From NCBI RefSeq assembly GCF_002409645.1, contig NZ_DHNR01000027.1, forward strand, positions 1 through 9,389: a DNA stretch of 9,389 bases. Reading direction: 5' to 3'. A model generated the notes under the pieces. It was not told the origin of the DNA and did no database searches. It worked only from the letters and a program-made list of their open reading frames with translations. This stretch comes from Acetobacter sp. UBA5411 (GTDB lineage Bacteria > Pseudomonadota > Alphaproteobacteria > Acetobacterales > Acetobacteraceae). Of this stretch, positions 7,219-9,389 are shown piece by piece. The first letter of the stretch is position 1, and every line of letters begins with the position of its first letter. A program made the position numbers and the translations under genes.

Positions 7219-7282
7219 CTGATTACCTTCTCTATGCTACAGCCCGATGGCGCTTGCTGCATTGCGCATTTTCTGCGAACGC

Positions 7283-7307
7283 GACGCAACTGCATGCCCT
7301 ATGTTTC
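7283..7307 (-). promoter_or_regulatory. Candidate ECF-sigma promoter of the receptor gene
   Basis: On the minus strand GAAAC (7307-7303), a 16-base spacer and CGTC (7286-7283) match the general -35 GAAC / -10 CGTC layout of ECF sigma promoters. They lie about 65 bases upstream of the receptor start in the 173-base gap after the fecR-like gene. The neighbouring FecI-like sigma factor is the obvious candidate to use it. The classical E. coli FecI promoter differs, so this is a moderate guess. Confidence 0.35.
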
Positions 7308-7391
7308 TACTGACTGTTGAGAGGGTGTTTTTTTGAAAATTCTGAAAAATAAAATACAGGCCGATTTATATGGCACTGTCAGAACAAAGAG

Positions 7392-8423
7392 TTAGCTGTC
7401 GGAAAGAATCACAAGCCAGGGCGATATTCTGGTGATTTTAATCCTATAGGCGTCGGCCAAGGCCTTGATGGCCGCCTGCGGATGCTGAAGATCATAGACA
7501 CCCGTTACGCGCCTGGCTCCAAGCGTGCGCCCCCTAAGAATGAGTACTCCTCGGTGCCACGGACGAATTGCCTCCACGACATCGGATATGGTCCGGTTCT
7601 GGACAGTGAGCACCCCGTCACGCCATCCCGCAATCATAGTCGGATCGACATTCCCCCGTCTCACACCATGACGAGCAGAGATCGCAACAGTTTGTCCGGC
7701 AATAAGCTCTTCGGATATCGGTGGCGGGTTAACAGACGTTACCTTCACCGCACCGCTTTCTACAGAAACGTCTGTCTCCCGTTCCGCTTCCTGCACGTCG
7801 AATCTCGTACCGACATCCATGACGTCCAGATCATGTGCGACGACGTGGAAAGGTTGTTCTGCGGAATGTCTTACATCAAACCACGCTTCCCCTTGCAGAA
7901 GCCGGACAGTGCGCGAATGAGCATCAGACGTGAATGCGATTGCAGAACGGGGCGCGAGGGTCACCGTGCTTCCGTCTGGCAGGGACACCGTCCGTAACTG
8001 CCCTACACCGGTTACCTGATCTGCCTGCAAACAGAGACGCACGTCAGACCCAACAATTAGCCAACCTACTGCTACACTCGCGGCAAGAGCGGTTACTCCG
8101 TAAAATCGCCTGCGACGCACAGTTCGCCGGGACACTACCTTTCCAACCGGCGCAAAGGACATGGAGGGCGTGGCGTTGCTCAAGGTCGGACGCCATGTGT
8201 CCTCAAAAGCTGGCTTCGTTTCGCCTATGCCGCCGTAAACCCGCGAGACTTTAGCCCACGCACGCGTATTCTCTGTTGTCGCGTGTAACCAGCTATTGAA
8301 TTTCTGACGAATCGTCGGATCTTCGCCTTCTTCCTGGAGCGAGATCACCCAATCCAAAGCTTCGCTTTCTTCGGGCGTCAGATTTTCCAGATCATCGGTC
8401 TCCACCGCGAAGCCCCCAAACAC
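7392..8423 (-). CDS. fecR: FecR-like anti-sigma factor / transmembrane signal transducer
   Basis: This inner-membrane protein of 343 residues relays siderophore binding from the receptor STN domain to the ECF sigma factor. The cytoplasmic FecR N-terminal domain (about 17-63) carries Trp25, Trp45 and Trp56, with the same 20- and 11-residue spacing as the conserved Trp19, Trp39 and Trp50 of E. coli FecR. One membrane helix is at about 108-125 (YGVTALAASVAVGWLIVG), after an Arg-rich stretch (RRTVRRRR). The periplasmic FecR domain includes LPDGSTVTLAPRSAI, VRLLQGEAWFDV and VMDVGTRFDV. The C-terminal part (about 272-341) resembles the STN-like domain that meets the receptor. The start is GTG 8423 or, with a nearby G-rich stretch as ribosome binding site, GTG 8405. 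It lies 115 bases after the sigma gene and 173 before the receptor gene. Confidence 0.94.
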   Translation of the reverse strand: MFGGFAVETDDLENLTPEESEALDWVISLQEEGEDPTIRQKFNSWLHATTENTRAWAKVSRVYGGIGETKPAFEDTWRPTLSNATPSMSFAPVGKVVSRRTVRRRRFYGVTALAASVAVGWLIVGSDVRLCLQADQVTGVGQLRTVSLPDGSTVTLAPRSAIAFTSDAHSRTVRLLQGEAWFDVRHSAEQPFHVVAHDLDVMDVGTRFDVQEAERETDVSVESGAVKVTSVNPPPISEELIAGQTVAISARHGVRRGNVDPTMIAGWRDGVLTVQNRTISDVVEAIRPWHRGVLILRGRTLGARRVTGVYDLQHPQAAIKALADAYRIKITRISPWLVILSDS

Positions 8424-8440
8424 AAACGGATATGCGGGAA

Positions 8441-8456
8441 GGCATGCCCATGGGCA
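8441..8456. repeat. Overlapping palindromes between sigma and fecR-like genes
   Basis: TGCCCATGGGCA (8445-8456) is a perfect 12-base palindrome and overlaps GGCATGCC (8441-8448), a perfect 8-base one. They lie about 20 bases upstream of the fecR-like start. They could be an operator or an mRNA hairpin limiting translation of the anti-sigma gene, or chance. Confidence 0.25.
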
Positions 8457-8538
8457 GACCGATCCATCTCCGTCTTATTATGAAAAGACTATCGGACGCG
8501 GGATTTTTTCGGGGAAAACATATGGGCATACGAGAAAA

Positions 8539-9063
8539 TCAGCCCAACTTCGTCAGGCAGTGCGCCACACCCTTACGTATGAAATAATGCGCCTGCGTGG
8601 TGGAAACATCCAGTGCTTCGGCAATTTCCCGTAATTTCGCGCCGCCCAGACGGTGCATTTCGACAGCTATCCGTATGTTGTCGGGCAATTCAGACAACGC
8701 TTCCTGAAGCCGGAAAATTTCCATCCGCGTGAGTGTTTGTTGTTCCGGCGAGGCTTCCGTCGATGCCATATCGGCCAGATTTGTGTCTGAATCCGCGACG
8801 AATAGCCGCTCGCGCCTTTTCCGTGACCTGATATGGTCAAGAGCTAAGTTATGCACTACCCGTCGCAGGTAGGCCGCAGGTTTTTCCAGTAATTGCTTTG
8901 CCGCAGCCTCGGCCAGCCGGACATAAGCCTCTTGAACGACTTCTTCAGCCTGATCACGACTTCCCGTCAGACGCCAGGCGTAGCTCACCATTTCGCCGTG
9001 CGCCTGAGCGCTGTGTTTGTAGGTTGCCGTGCTCACCCGCTGCTGCCCCGAATCCCGACTCAC
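8539..9063 (-). CDS. fecI: FecI-like ECF RNA polymerase sigma factor
   Basis: This 174-residue group IV sigma factor would direct RNA polymerase to the receptor promoter when FecR signals. Region 2 spans about 15-85: YKHSAQAHGEMVSYAWRLTG, the core-binding DQAEEVVQEAYVRL, and the -10 recognition part AYLRRVVHNLALDHIRSRKR. Region 4 spans about 112-170, with ALSELPDNIRIAVEMHRLGG followed by the helix-turn-helix LREIAEALDVSTTQAHYFIR that reads the -35. Length is normal. The start is uncertain: GTG 9063 has no clear Shine-Dalgarno sequence, and GTG 9036 would also keep all conserved parts. It is the first gene of a sigma / anti-sigma / receptor series on one strand. A Fur-box-like palindrome directly upstream suggests iron repression. 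The gene symbol denotes family, not proven citrate specificity. Confidence 0.93.
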   Translation of the reverse strand: MSRDSGQQRVSTATYKHSAQAHGEMVSYAWRLTGSRDQAEEVVQEAYVRLAEAAAKQLLEKPAAYLRRVVHNLALDHIRSRKRRERLFVADSDTNLADMASTEASPEQQTLTRMEIFRLQEALSELPDNIRIAVEMHRLGGAKLREIAEALDVSTTQAHYFIRKGVAHCLTKLG

Positions 9064-9067
9064 AAAG

Positions 9068-9082
9068 TGAGAACCGTTCGCA
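9068..9082 (-). promoter_or_regulatory. Fur-box-like operator upstream of the sigma gene
   Basis: Read on the minus strand, TGCGAAC-G-GTTCTCA is a 7-1-7 inverted repeat with one mismatch between arms. It fits the TGATAAT-N-ATTATCA layout of Fur sites at the outer TG/CA and in the overall spacing. It lies 4 bases from the GTG start, where bound repressor would block initiation of the signalling operon under iron-replete conditions. Iron control of fecI by Fur is well established elsewhere. Confidence 0.45.
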
Positions 9083-9131
9083 TTTCTGGTTACGTTAAGG
9101 GGCCGTGAAAAGCAAGGAGAACGGAAGTAGA

Positions 9132-9141
9132 CCCTATAGGG
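9132..9141. repeat. CCCTATAGGG palindrome
   Basis: A perfect 10-base palindrome in the upstream region of the sigma gene, about 70 bases before its start. It could be an operator; no family can be assigned. Confidence 0.2.
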
Positions 9142-9176
9142 CTTGGGCCGATTCTCAGCCTTCCTGCCCCTCTGCT

Positions 9177-9241
9177 CCCGCGTCTTAGGACGCGAGCCTG
9201 CTACGCGGGATTTCTCTCCCGAATGATTCCTATATGATTCC
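9177..9241. repeat. Hairpin and direct repeats near the tRNA att site
   Basis: CGCGTC (9179-9184), loop TTAG, GACGCG (9189-9194) forms a perfect 6-bp hairpin. CCCGCG (9177-9182) can alternatively pair with CGCGGG (9204-9209). ATGATTCC is then repeated at 9223-9230 and 9234-9241, an 11-base period, about one DNA turn. Repeats phased like this near an attachment core are typical of integrase arm or excisionase sites, but no such function is shown. Confidence 0.3.
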
Positions 9242-9260
9242 AGTTGGTGTGGGAGAAACG

Positions 9261-9285
9261 CAAAAGGCCGCCCATGAGGCGACCT
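9261..9285 (-). terminator. Intrinsic terminator downstream of the tRNA 3' end
   Basis: On the minus strand AGGTCGCC (9285-9278) pairs with GGCGGCCT (9272-9265) in an 8-bp stem with one T-G wobble and a 5-base loop, followed by TTTTG (9264-9261 and on). It lies about 28 bases after the CCA end of the tRNA sequence. This is where the native terminator of an initiator tRNA gene, or of an rRNA operon ending in it, would be expected. Confidence 0.7.
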
Positions 9286-9312
9286 AAGCGTTTGATATTA
9301 AACGGAATTTCA

Positions 9313-9357
9313 TGGTTGCGGGGACAGGATTTGAACCTGTGACCTTCAGGTTATGAG
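9313..9357 (-). tRNA. 3' part of initiator tRNA-Met (CAT), probable att core
   Basis: Read on the minus strand, these 45 nt run from the anticodon loop CTCATAA (anticodon CAT at 9355-9353) through the variable loop AAGGTC and the T arm ACAGG-TTCAAAT-CCTGT to CCCCGCAACCA with encoded CCA. The acceptor 3' strand CCCCGCA with A73 is that of initiator tRNA-Met. A full 77-nt tRNA would begin at the very last base of the window, 9389. However, bases 9358-9389 cannot pair: ACAAA faces CCTGA in the anticodon stem and TTTCGTG faces CCCCGCA in the acceptor stem. Only the stretch TAGCTC recalls a D arm. This is therefore a fragment or chimera, as left by site-specific integration with crossover in the anticodon loop, not a working tRNA. 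Confidence 0.78.
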
Positions 9358-9389
9358 TTTGTAGGCAAGAGCTACGCCCTGCCACGAAA

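Noticed and set aside
9313..9389. Intact 77-nt tRNA-Met ending at the window edge
   Set aside because: The length from CCA to the last base is exactly 77, but the 5' half fails to form the acceptor and anticodon stems with the 3' half, so a functional tRNA is unlikely.
1..9389. CRISPR array or insertion sequence
   Set aside because: No regularly spaced repeats and no transposase frame or terminal inverted repeats were seen on either strand.

Overview
The window looks like part of a mobile or accessory region from an alphaproteobacterium, probably an acetic acid bacterium (Acetobacteraceae). The genus call is an inference. It rests on the GC-rich left part, the DUF736 / transglycosylase / DUF3363-relaxase / CopG gene set typical of alphaproteobacterial integrative conjugative elements (ICEs), a TonB receptor of a style common in that family, and an initiator tRNA-Met 3' end with good alphaproteobacterial identity.

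Left part, + strand (50-3650): a DNA-processing module of a conjugative or mobilizable element. In order it holds a DUF736 protein, a secreted lytic transglycosylase, a doubtful small ORF, a VirD2-like relaxase with a DUF3363 C-terminus, and a CopG-type ribbon-helix-helix protein. No coupling protein (TraG/VirD4) and no trb mating-pore genes are visible, so the module is either cut by the window edge or incomplete.

Middle, - strand (3666-4446): two overlapping reading frames encode the DUF6499 and DUF2285 halves of one protein. They can be joined only by a +1 shift at a TTTT tract. This is the layout of FseA, the excision/transfer activator of ICEMlSymR7A, which is made by programmed +1 ribosomal frameshifting. 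It is the most interesting signal here: either a second natural case of such a switch or a one-base lesion.

Right part, - strand (4690-9063): a complete Fec-type cell-surface signalling system for iron uptake. It is transcribed in the order ECF sigma factor (FecI-like), membrane anti-sigma/signal transducer (FecR-like), TonB-dependent siderophore receptor with an STN signalling domain (FecA-like). Ferric siderophore binding at the receptor would signal through FecR to release the sigma factor, which would transcribe the receptor gene. A Fur-box-like palindrome lies just upstream of the sigma gene and an ECF-type promoter candidate just upstream of the receptor gene. The receptor gene is visibly much more AT-rich than everything to its left, suggesting separate acquisition.

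Right edge (9261-9389): the last 45 nt of an initiator tRNA-Met (anticodon loop to CCA), followed by a good intrinsic terminator, but with a 5' half that cannot fold with it. This is best read as an integration (att) site at tRNA-fMet. By the geometry of tRNA integration, the sequence right of about 9357 would be the end of one element, and the sequence to its left would be chromosome or a neighbouring element in a tandem island.
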